This document shows positions 55,840 to 64,000 of a DNA stretch of 64,000 nucleotides, piece after piece. The stretch lies in NCBI GenBank assembly GCA_945859605.1, contig OX243816.1, forward strand, positions 32,595,675-32,659,674. Direction: 5' to 3'. The stretch comes from Lumbricus rubellus (taxonomy: Eukaryota > Annelida > Clitellata > Crassiclitellata > Lumbricidae). How positions within the stretch are numbered: the stretch's first letter is position 1; each line of letters opens with the position of its first letter. The notes below the pieces were generated by a model. The model saw only the letters and a program-made list of their open reading frames with translations, ran no database searches and had not been told where the DNA came from. The position numbers and the translations under genes are program-made.

Positions 55840-56735
55840 GTGCGGATAGTCTAGCAAGTATAAAGAAACCGCGGGGAAGCGGCGGGAGTAACTATGACCT
55901 AAGTTAGGTAGCAAACCGACAGACTTACGCGAAAAGGCCACCGGCTGATAAATTCTGCGGGAAAATCACGGGAGTAACTATGACCGACATTGAGTAACAA
56001 AACAAAAGACTTACGCGAAAAGACCGCAAGCTGAGAAATTCTACGGGGAAACCGCGGGAATAACAGGTGCGAAAGATGCGGAGGTTCACAAGAACGTGCT
56101 GGAAGCCCGCAAGACAGAAAGGCGCGAAAGATCTGGGAGTAGAAAAGATATGTGAGGAAGACCCACAATTGAGTATATTGTACAACGGAGTCACCATCTA
56201 TCCCGTCCATTTATCGAGCCGAACCAGTGGGGAACTTGCCTGTAATTAGCCATTGTAAGTTGTAACAGTGAGGAGCTTTCATCGCGTCGAACGTTACCAG
56301 CGGGATTACAGATTCGTGCACTTTTATCGAATTTAACCTGCGGAGAACCGCCGCATAGTTAGCCAGCGTACCAGTTGCTATCGAACGGTATCAACGGAAA
56401 CACCCTCTTTGTATTTACGGGGGGAGGACGCTCGGAGCACCCAGCTACCCTGTGTTTCTACATGCAGACCTGTTTTCGATATGTCACTTTCTAGTCTCTT
56501 TGCGAACAAGCGGGACTTAGCGGGTCGTATCATCGAACGGTAATATGCGGGGAACCTTTCCCAGTCTTTTCACAGACCTTTGATTTCTGTACTTCACGAA
56601 CCGGCAACTTTGTGTATTTTTTGATCGATACCCACAGGGATCGCATGCACCTTCCCCGTTTTAGACCAAGCCGATGGTATCACGTGGTTTCTGCTGATGT
56701 AGCCTCAGTATCTCGTGAGGTAGGAAAATGACGGA
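55840..56735. other. GC-rich foreign insert in G6 intron 2 with 86-bp tandem repeat
   Basis: The G4, G5 and G6 introns align up to about 55830 and again from about 56740. The roughly 900 bp between is unique to G6. It opens with about two copies of an 86-bp unit (ACTTACGCGAAAAG at 55923 and 56009; GGGAGTAACTATGACC). It has no long coding frame of recognisable type and no obvious TIRs, so the class is unknown. Confidence 0.6.
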
Positions 56736-57679
56736 TGGTCTATGAAAGATATGTTGCTGCCAAAAGTGAAAACTTGTGTGAAATTAGACATAATTAAAAT
56801 AAGTCTTCAAACCTAACATTACACGATTTTTATAAGTAGACCTATAATATATTGCGTGATACACTTGAAGCATAATAAATCGGTAAAACCGTTGCAGGTG
56901 TGAGGACCTTACCTTACCTTAAACCTTAGTCTTTCCCGTGCAGGACTGGACATCGGGCGACGCAGCTCCTCTACTTTCCTCTGTCCATCGCTACCTCTAT
57001 AGGTTTGAGGGCCACTTTTATTATTATTTGTTAAATCGATTTTTTCGTGTTGACCTATCGCTATACAATTGTGTCACGATGCAGTACGTGTAACTGGTTT
57101 ACCATCAAAAGAACGGGTTCATTAAGGTGCTGCATATAGCCTACATGTAAAAGTGACTGCTTGAAAGGTCGCCGAACAAAAAAGCGCGCTAGCAAAAAGA
57201 CGACTATCGACAAGGCGATATGTATATTGAAATCTGATGATAAAATATTAACCCTTCATATCTAAAATATCTAATAAATTTAATATCTAAAATAAATTTA
57301 GACAAAAGAGGCGATCCATAGATTTAATTCTTCTAATAAATCAAACTGTTTGTGATTGAGATGCAAGTAACTAACTAACGTTAGATTGTTACGAAGCTGA
57401 AATATCGTCCGAACTCCGAACAGAGTAAATATTTATAGACCCAAATTGGGTATTTGGGTTAGAATGTCGATTTTTTTCTTGGCGCGGTCTTTTGATCGGG
57501 GCTCTTTCAAACAGGCGCTTTTATAGTCGGCGCTTTCTATAGGCGGCGCATTTTTGAACTCGCACCTTTGATGGTCGCCCATTCGAAGTCGACTTTTGAT
57601 AAAAATACTCATGCATGTTCATGTGAGCAGTTTCAAATGACCCAGTATGGGATACAGTACATCATTATCGTCATCATCG

Positions 57680-57680
57680 A

Positions 57681-57741
<61 letters not shown>

Positions 57742-57842
57742 CCATCATCAACAACAACAACATTATTATTATTATCATCATAATCATCATCATCATCATT
57801 TAGTTCATTATCAGCATCCTCATCATCATCTTCATCATTATT
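57680..57842. repeat. (ATC)n/(ATT)n microsatellite, G6
   Basis: Homologous to the G4 and G5 tracts. It ends directly beside the G6 microexon donor. Confidence 0.9.
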
Positions 57843-57849
57843 ATATTAC

Positions 57850-57886
57850 CCTGAAGAGTTGCACAATTTCCGACAAACTTCTCGGC
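57850..57886 (-). CDS. G6 exon 2: 37-nt microexon
   Basis: Reads AEKFVGNCATLQ plus one base. Acceptor TTGAATTCAG, donor CAGG|GTAATA. Differences from G5 include K2 to E. It lies beside the (ATC)n tract at 57680-57842. Confidence 0.87.
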
Positions 57887-58137
57887 CTGAATTCAAAATA
57901 AACATCACAATTAGACATTTACCCCCAAACTGAATCGCTGTCATCTGAACAAATCTAAATAATAAAAGCCAAGCTGTGTTCTATGCCAGCTTCTTGTAGC
58001 CTATAGGCCCTATTTCACAGCCAGTCAATCTAACAAGCTGGCCTTATACAGTTACAAAGGTAGATATCTATAGGGTCTATATCTTCTCTTTATCCTTATT
58101 GCTAACCGCCTTTTGCTTTAAAAATATATCGCTTAGG

Positions 58138-58240
58138 CCTAATTGTAATCGTAATCGTAATCTTAAAATTTCTAGATCGCCACTCGAAAGCCATGCACAA
58201 TGTCATAGCACGAGTTTATTCACGAGCGCTGACTTCTCCA
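58138..58240 (-). mobile_element. LINE 3' tail remnant
   Basis: Degenerate (ATTACR)n tail followed on the minus strand by a diverged copy of the CR1-like 3' UTR (GAGTGGCGATC). No coding part is visible. Confidence 0.5.
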
Positions 58241-58672
58241 TGGATTTAGGAGGCATATATTTTCTAACATGAAATTCGAAATTAAACACATATCCCTGAC
58301 ATTAAACTTGGGTTTTTGAGATCAGTCAAAAGTAGAGATCAAGGCTATTTCAAATTGATCAACTGAAAGCTGAGACTAATGGAAAATTATCTCACCATGT
58401 GTAATTATTTATTTAGCTTTTGCAACCTTGTTTAACGAAGTTATTGCACTGGTCTTTGAGGCAGCCACACAACATTCTCATGAGCAACAAGGTAGCGAAC
58501 AATAATTATTAGTTCAATCGTAAGTAGCAATGGAATAGGTAAACCCAAAAAGGGTCTCTGTAATTTGTTTCTGCTTGAAATTTTCTTAGTGCGAATTGCG
58601 TCGCATTAAATTTTAACATAGCTGCGGGTTTTTATTATTTATTTTTTACTGTGATCAAAGTTAAAATCGCAC

Positions 58673-59029
58673 CTGGTAATATTGGCAGGTTGTACTGTTG
58701 ACGAAGTTGATCGGAGTGTAGTAATAGAACTGGCACTGGTTTGCTGTTGCGTCATAGTTAAAACCAGTGCAGTTCTGATCCTCTTGACACTTCCAGGAGC
58801 ACAGGACAGGCGATGGAAGACATCCTCCTCCCGATGTAAAGCCTGAAAACATAATTGAGACATCTTCCACGGGTAGAACTTCGGAAGGTGGGTCAACGGA
58901 ACAGAACACTGTCGTTCCACTTTTATAAGCCGCTCTCGTGAATTGTGTGTTCAGCAATTCAGTAGTAAACGCTGTCTGAACCGTGAACCACAGCATCAGC
59001 AACAAGGACACTGAAATTCTTGTCATCAT
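58673..59029 (-). CDS. G6 exon 1: signal peptide + PAN/Apple-like domain
   Basis: G6 is a complete, compact subfamily II gene (58673-59029, 57850-57886, 55541-55720, 54336-54946; 1185 nt coding, 394 aa). The ATG at 59029 starts MMTRISVSLLLMLWFTVQTAF, a divergent signal peptide. The PAN/Apple-like domain shows seven cysteines with CTGFNYDATANQCQFYYY. Donor CTG-rc CAG|GTGCGA, phase 0. No LTR element is present in this copy, which makes it the reference for the ancestral intron layout. Confidence 0.88.
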
Positions 59030-59359
59030 GCTTCAAGACATAAACTAGGTCCTACGTGTTGTTCGTAAGCCTACGTGACCAACTCTTCGCGTCTATATAT
59101 AGGCCTACCTGTGTGCTGACTTACTTCAGCGAAGCAGTAGCACTTCTGGATGATCGATAAGTGCATCTACGTCGATTTGGAAAGCACAGCGGAGATTTAG
59201 GCTCGCTTTTATCACGCTCAGCACCATGTGTGTAGCAGCAGCAGCACTCTGCCATAAAAGCGCTGCCGGATGTTTCTTGCTGAGAACAATGTGAAAAATC
59301 AGACATCGACACGAACAAAGGACGTTCTCCTTACGCATGCACTTCCTGTCTAGAAGACA

Positions 59360-59420
59360 GTTGGCTTAAACATATAATGTTGACTCAAAAACTAGAGTGT
59401 TGACTCAAAAACTAGAATGT
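59360..59420. repeat. TGACTCA-containing short repeat upstream of G6
   Basis: Units GTTGACTCAAAAACTAGARTGT at about 20-bp spacing, homologous to the G5 array at 52036-52150. About 340 bp upstream of the G6 start codon. Two exact TGACTCA cores. Confidence 0.65.
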
Positions 59421-59767
59421 CAGAGAACCTGATACGCCACGAACGAAGAGCATAAAAACTGGAACACAGAGTCTTTTTATGTTCTAATTGGAAACATGGT
59501 CACTGAAAACAATATTTAGCAGACTGCACTGAACATGCAGTAACTCGATTTTCGCAGAATGCATCGCATTGATCGTCCCATTCGAAAACGAGCCATTTGT
59601 AGACCTACATTGTAGGCCTATTATACGTGTAAATCACCTTTGTTCTATTACACTACCATTTGAGCAATTGTCGTAGACCACGACTCAGATTATGACCAAC
59701 TCGTGGCCCTCGCATAGGCATATTAGGCATGCTATTGTATGTCACTACCGTACGAGTGCTGGCACTG

Positions 59768-59769
<2 letters not shown>

Positions 59770-59798
<29 letters not shown>
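59770..59798. repeat. (TTGA)n microsatellite
   Basis: Seven TTGA units in the G6-G7 intergenic region. Confidence 0.85.
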
Positions 59799-59967
59799 GT
59801 TTAACGGCACTTCAGCACAGAATCGGCTATTTAGTGCCCTACTGTGTTTTTCATATTGAACTATCAATTTTTCTTTTGGTGCAGGGTGTACGATGTTCAT
59901 TTTGCACTAGACCAGTGGTTCCCAAACCTATCTGGGTCGCGACCCACTTGCAAATATCGTGGCTGTC

Positions 59968-60315
59968 CATAAGCGTACGAGAGATTTCAGCAGTGGGGGA
60001 CCAAGATTTTACTTCTGGCCGAAAAATAAATCCGGAATAAATTACTTTGTGGGTTGAAATCTCGTGGTGGGCAATTTTTTGTCAGACAGAAAAGTTGACG
60101 ACCTTGTTTAGTTATCGGGCTGAAATGTCGTGAAAAATACTTTTTTCCCAGGCACAAAAGTTGACGACCTTTTTAGTCATCGGGTTGAAATGTCGTGAAA
60201 ATACTCTTTTTATTTATTTATTTCCTATTTTCCCGGGTCTGCTTGTTCGCAAAAGCCAAACTTGATCGAAATCTGGGGGCATTTGCTCCACGGACCCCCG
60301 CCTCGTACTCCTTTG
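59968..60315. mobile_element. MITE, longer copy of the ATAGGCGTACG family
   Basis: A 348-bp element starting CATAAGCGTACGAGAGATTT and ending CGCCTCGTACTCCTTTG. It is flanked by perfect TGGCTGTC at 59960-59967 and 60316-60323. Internally a roughly 75-bp unit (GTTGACGACCT...GTTGAAATGTCGTG) is duplicated. In the G6-G7 intergenic region. Confidence 0.8.
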
Positions 60316-60562
60316 TGGCTGTCTCGAGAACCATTAAATAAAATTAAACATCGTTTTGTTCTTGTATGAAGAGTGGTGAAGAATAAAGTGTAGCCCACTT
60401 TGGTTATTGAATCATTTTGTCTTGTGGTGGACCTAGTCTGAGAGATTATATACCATGGGTCGAGTGTTGAGATTGGCAGAGAAAATGTAAGACAAAAGTC
60501 GAACGGCGATTAGCAATATTGTTACAATGTGAGAATTAGTTAGAGCCAACTTTCACCTTCTT

Positions 60563-61030
60563 ATATCAACACCATGATATCAACACCTTTAATATCAACA
60601 CTTTTAATATCAACACGTTTAACATCAACACCTTTAATAACAACACTTTTAGGTCTAATTTCAACACCTTTAATATCAACACCTAATTAATATCAACACT
60701 TTTAATATCAACACTTTTGATATCAACACCTTTAATATCAACACTTTCAATATCAACACGTTTAACATCAACACCTTTAATAACAACACTTTTAGGTCTA
60801 ATTTCAACACCTTTAATATCAACACCTAATTAATATCAACACTTTTAATATCAACACCTTTAATGTCAACACTTTTAATATCAACACGTTTAACATCAAC
60901 ACCTTTAATAACAACACTTTTAGGTCTAGATTCAACACCTTTAATATCAACACCTAATTAATATCAACACTTTTGATATCAACACCTTTAATATCAACAT
61001 CTTTAATATCAACATCTTTAATATCAACAG
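60563..61030. repeat. TTTAATATCAACACC minisatellite with higher-order period
   Basis: About 30 units of a 15-16-bp monomer, YTTTAATATCAACACC. The variant CGTTTAACATCAACACC recurs at 60616, 60759 and 60887, giving a higher-order period of about 128-143 bp. Downstream of G6's upstream flank, 3' of G7; noncoding. Confidence 0.85.
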
Positions 61031-61654
61031 TAAGCTACACCTTTTTCCATACCGCTCCATAGAAACCTCTTTCCATGCAGAGGCGTGATCTCGATGACCA
61101 AGAATGAAACAGATTTACAAAACATCTTACTCTTGACTTCAAATAATTACATTTCGATTTTCGAGCCGGCCTATTACATGTATATATTATACAGGTCACA
61201 TAGGTTCACTTATTTATTTATGTGGCGCCTGTCCATTTTCCGTTCCATCTCACCTGCATGTGTAGGACTACATGTTCAAATTTTTATCTTAATGCCTAAT
61301 GCTAAAATTGAATATTTGTATTTAGGCTACTGGCAAATGTAGAGGAATAATGTTATAACAAATTAAATGTACTACACTGAATTAGGCCTAAGTAGCAGAA
61401 TCTGTATTCAGCATGGTGAAACAAAGACAAAAGATAATACAAAATTAAGCTAAATTTTTCGAGAAAATGAAACCACTTTAATGAAGAATAGGAAACCGCC
61501 ACATGACGTCATAAGATGTCATTCGACCATTACGCAGGCTGTCAGCTCCTGCGGTCAATCAACTGCTACATTATTTTGTTCATCTAATTCTGTGTCTTTC
61601 TCTCCAGATTCTCATCTGCAGGAAATCTAATGGATCAATACTCATTGTCTCCTA

Positions 61655-62265
61655 CTAGTTCGGTCTAATCAACATTCGACTACCAAACACATAATATGAG
61701 GGAGCCCAAGACATCTTCCTAAGAGTGTCCCATCGACCGTAGACTGCGGGAACGGGGGTCAAATTTGACGTTGCGCATTTGTTGTACCACCATCCGCCGT
61801 TAGTTAAGGCGCAGTTGGCAGGAGGGTTTCTGTCGTTATCGTTGTCGTATGTGGAGAAATTCATTCCGTTCACTACAAAAGCAATATTCGAAACGTTGTT
61901 AAACGCGTCGCCACCGTCTCCAAGGTAACCGGTGACGTTCAGCTTGTACAGGTTAGCCTCGTCTGCCAAATTAAAGGTATCAAACTCAGAGGAATACCAC
62001 TTCCGGGTGTCGTTCGACTGGACTTCCACCCTCAACTTCCATCTCTCAGATGTCGTCAGCAGGTGGAGTTTCTCGTTTCCAAACCAGTAGTTTCCACTGA
62101 CGTTTCCGAATCCATCTCTGTACTCGCTCCAGCTGCGGTTGAAGGATATTGCGCTTGTTGGAACGTTTTGGTGGATGATTATCCAACCAGAAATACCTCG
62201 TACTGGAAAGGTTCCAGCCATTTCAGGAACGGTTATGTTTGTGTCCAGGATAGATGCTTGAAAAT
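61655..62265 (-). CDS. G7 exon 4: fibrinogen-related domain and stop
   Basis: Terminal FReD exon of the partial gene G7 (acceptor CCAATTTCAG, phase 1). Landmarks: ISGWIIIHQNV, EYRDGFGNVSG, YWFGNEKLHLL, LRVEVQSNDTRKWYSSEF, TGYLGDGGDAFN, FSTYDNDNDR, NCALTNGGWWYNKC, MLIRPN stop. The first 30 residues diverge from G4-G6 while the FReD core is highly conserved. The variable stretch after GDAFN is NVSNIAFVV. Confidence 0.92.
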
Positions 62266-62639
62266 CTGAAATTGGAATTTGTGGACTTGTAGCACGGATG
62301 TTTGCAAGTTTTCATAATTTATCAAGTTATATTTGACAAATATCAGAAGCTCATTCGGTGACTAATATAGGCTTTGTCTGTAGGTGCGTATAAAACCAAA
62401 GCAAAACACAATGGTCGCGTCTAGAAAAAATTAACATGAGCTTGACGTATGCAAAGCAGGAAATTAAGATCATTGGTAGCAATGATAGGCCTATAAATTA
62501 TTTCATAGACTTTTCTAAAGTGTGACTTTCTCAGTTTCACTTTGTGTTTTATTAGTAGGGCCTGTCGTTAGTGCCTTAGTACAAAGAAATGTATGAAAAT
62601 TCGAAAATTAGCAGTTCAATATAATATTCAATTATTTTC

Positions 62640-62682
62640 CGGAGGAAGTGCTCCTCTTCCCCCATGTGCGAGTGCCCATGTT
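62640..62682. mobile_element. CATGGGCGC-family MITE right end, diverged
   Basis: CCCCATGTGCGAGTGCCCATG and the preceding GAAGTGCTCCTCTTCC resemble the family right end. The left end is eroded. In G7 intron 3. Confidence 0.45.
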
Positions 62683-62702
62683 TCTGAGTTGTATGTTTGT
62701 TT

Positions 62703-62752
62703 GTTTGTATGTGCACTTGTTATAGTGCCCCTTCAAGCTCTTTCTACTCTCT
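62703..62752 (-). mobile_element. SINE family A 3' end fragment
   Basis: GTGCACTTGTTATAGTGCCC and the following CTTCAAGCTCTTTCTACTC match the 3' end of the copy at 15799-15840. No head is present. Confidence 0.55.
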
Positions 62753-63079
62753 ATAGGATTGTATGTGGAAGAAAAGGACGTTGTTTCAATGGAAGACTGT
62801 TGTTCCAGAAACTTTGTGCAATTCACAAGAAAGCTTGATCTTACTGTATTGTCGTAGAGGAAACGCGTGACTGGTATAAAGTCTCCACGGACCACAGAAT
62901 ACAATAATTTATACAGGGATAGGAGACCAGCGTGGCTGGAGATAGAGTCGCAGGACTGCTTGGTATATTTCGGGGCCGCATCAGCTCTCAAAGTAGGCCT
63001 ACATCTGACGAGGAAGATCTGAAACTTAGTCCTGTAGCCGTGTAGCGTATAAGCCAGTGTAGCGTCTACCACATATAGT

Positions 63080-63081
63080 TC

Positions 63082-63135
<54 letters not shown>
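63080..63135. repeat. (ATT)n microsatellite
   Basis: About 17 ATT units in G7 intron 3, followed by GAATAAATGAATAAATAAATTTGTAACGCG, a motif also seen at 20625-20655 and 35570-35590. Confidence 0.85.
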
Positions 63136-63380
63136 GAATAAATGAATAAATAAATTTGTAACGCGCGCAGTTTTTGTATAATTATTTCAATCCAGTCATC
63201 ATCATCATCAGAATGATAGCTCGGAAAACAGCGAGAAAATTTGGCATCATTCTGCTTAGCCATCTAGGGGCGAAGGGAAACAACTTGCACTCGTGATAAT
63301 CAACACAGCAGCTGTAGGTCGCACCAAGATCTGATGCTTCAGAATTCAACTAACTTACTGTCGCATGGTAAAAACATTAC

Positions 63381-63560
63381 CTGCGGGTGGGATGGTGTGT
63401 AACCAGGTGCGATTAGCGGTGAGGCATCCCGTCTCTTCTGGGTTGGCGATCTTCCTAGCACTGCTTGTGTAGAGGTCACCGTTCCAAGTGAATGGAAAAG
63501 TGCAGCACCGTGCTGGGATCATCTTAAGTCTAGGATTAGAAGCGATCGCGTTGTTGATAG
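63381..63560 (-). CDS. G7 exon 3: divergent FN2-like module lacking two cysteines
   Basis: A 180-nt exon between acceptor TTTTTAG|CTATC and donor GCAG|GTAATG, phase 1 to 1. The core is CCTFPFTWNGDLYTSS ... GC ... WLHTIPPAG. The two cysteines at the YNNC and RCIPP positions of G4-G6 are replaced by Ser and Thr. In canonical FN2 modules these two (Cys2 and Cys4) pair with each other, so a whole disulfide has been lost together. Exons 1-2 should lie beyond position 64000. Confidence 0.78.
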
Positions 63561-64000
63561 CTAAAAACAAATGTACCGGTACAGATCAGGTTGTTTCTAA
63601 TGTAGGCATGCATGCAATGTTTTCACTCAAAACCCCCTTTACCCCCGCCCCAGGTTAAATTGTCGTGCAAATCCATGACTGCATGAACCTATGAACTCAA
63701 TAATTATCCTAAATTATAGGCTGAACACTGATTAATTACCTGCACAGGGCCAAAAACAACTTGTGATTCAGGTGGTGCATAGACATTTCCACACAAGCAC
63801 GCATGCACGCACTCACCCACTTACTGTGACTTACACACAAATTCATATAGTCTGCATGACGTAGTGACATAAGCGGCAGCTATGGTCATTCTTTTTGCTA
63901 TCCATTTTTTATTAAGACGGCAACATCATTCAAGATGCTATATGAACGGACAGAGTAAGGATGATAGTCGCCTTCCACAACCAAACATTTGGACGTTCCC

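Larger units (their letters stand above)
59030..61654. other. G6-G7 intergenic region
   Basis: G6 upstream flank, (TTGA)n, the MITE at 59968-60315 and the TATCAACACC minisatellite. 61030-61654 is AT-rich and shows no feature I can name beyond the G7 3' flank. Confidence 0.55.

Overview
This is eukaryotic, intron-rich, AT-rich animal DNA, most likely from a marine invertebrate. Three things point that way: tandem fibrinogen-related lectin genes, Ty3/gypsy-like elements with an integrase-before-RT gene order (the Gmr1 group, first described from deuterostomes), and fold-back transposons resembling sea-urchin TU elements. An echinoderm or hemichordate is my best guess. A lophotrochozoan cannot be excluded from sequence alone.

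The backbone of the window is a tandem array of at least seven paralogous genes, all on the minus strand, here called G1 to G7 from low to high coordinate. Each complete gene has four coding exons with compatible phases: (1) signal peptide plus a cysteine-rich PAN/Apple-like domain (315 or 357 nt); (2) a 37-nt microexon with one cysteine; (3) a fibronectin-type-II-like exon (174 or 180 nt); (4) a terminal exon with a shortened fibrinogen-related domain (FReD) and the stop codon. G2, G3, G4, G5 and G6 are complete and encode secreted proteins of about 373 to 397 aa. G1 is cut at the window start exactly at the acceptor of its exon 3. G7 lacks exons 1 and 2, which lie beyond the window end. G1-G3 form subfamily I and G4-G7 subfamily II.

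Region by region: 1-2197 G1 (partial); 4391-8116 G2; 12406-18344 G3; 23693-34001 G4, with an internally deleted LTR retrotransposon in intron 1 (28170-33485, plus strand, antisense to the gene); 36438-50554 G5, with an intact 6.95-kb LTR retrotransposon in intron 3 (37228-44180, minus strand, sense to the gene); 54336-59029 G6; 61655-63560 G7 (partial). Intergenic stretches of 2.2-5.3 kb carry no credible other host gene. They hold duplicated flanks, fold-back elements, MITEs, LINE 3' ends, tRNA-derived SINEs, and micro- and minisatellites.

The paralogous introns act as internal controls. Several insertions (both LTR elements, a SINE, a LINE 3' end and a hAT-like MITE) have clean target-site duplications in one copy and an empty site in a sister copy, so they postdate the duplications. 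The G4-G6 intron-2/intron-1 microsatellites, and the SINE shared by G4 and G5, predate them. The array looks like an expanding family of secreted recognition lectins; that function is inferred from domain content only.
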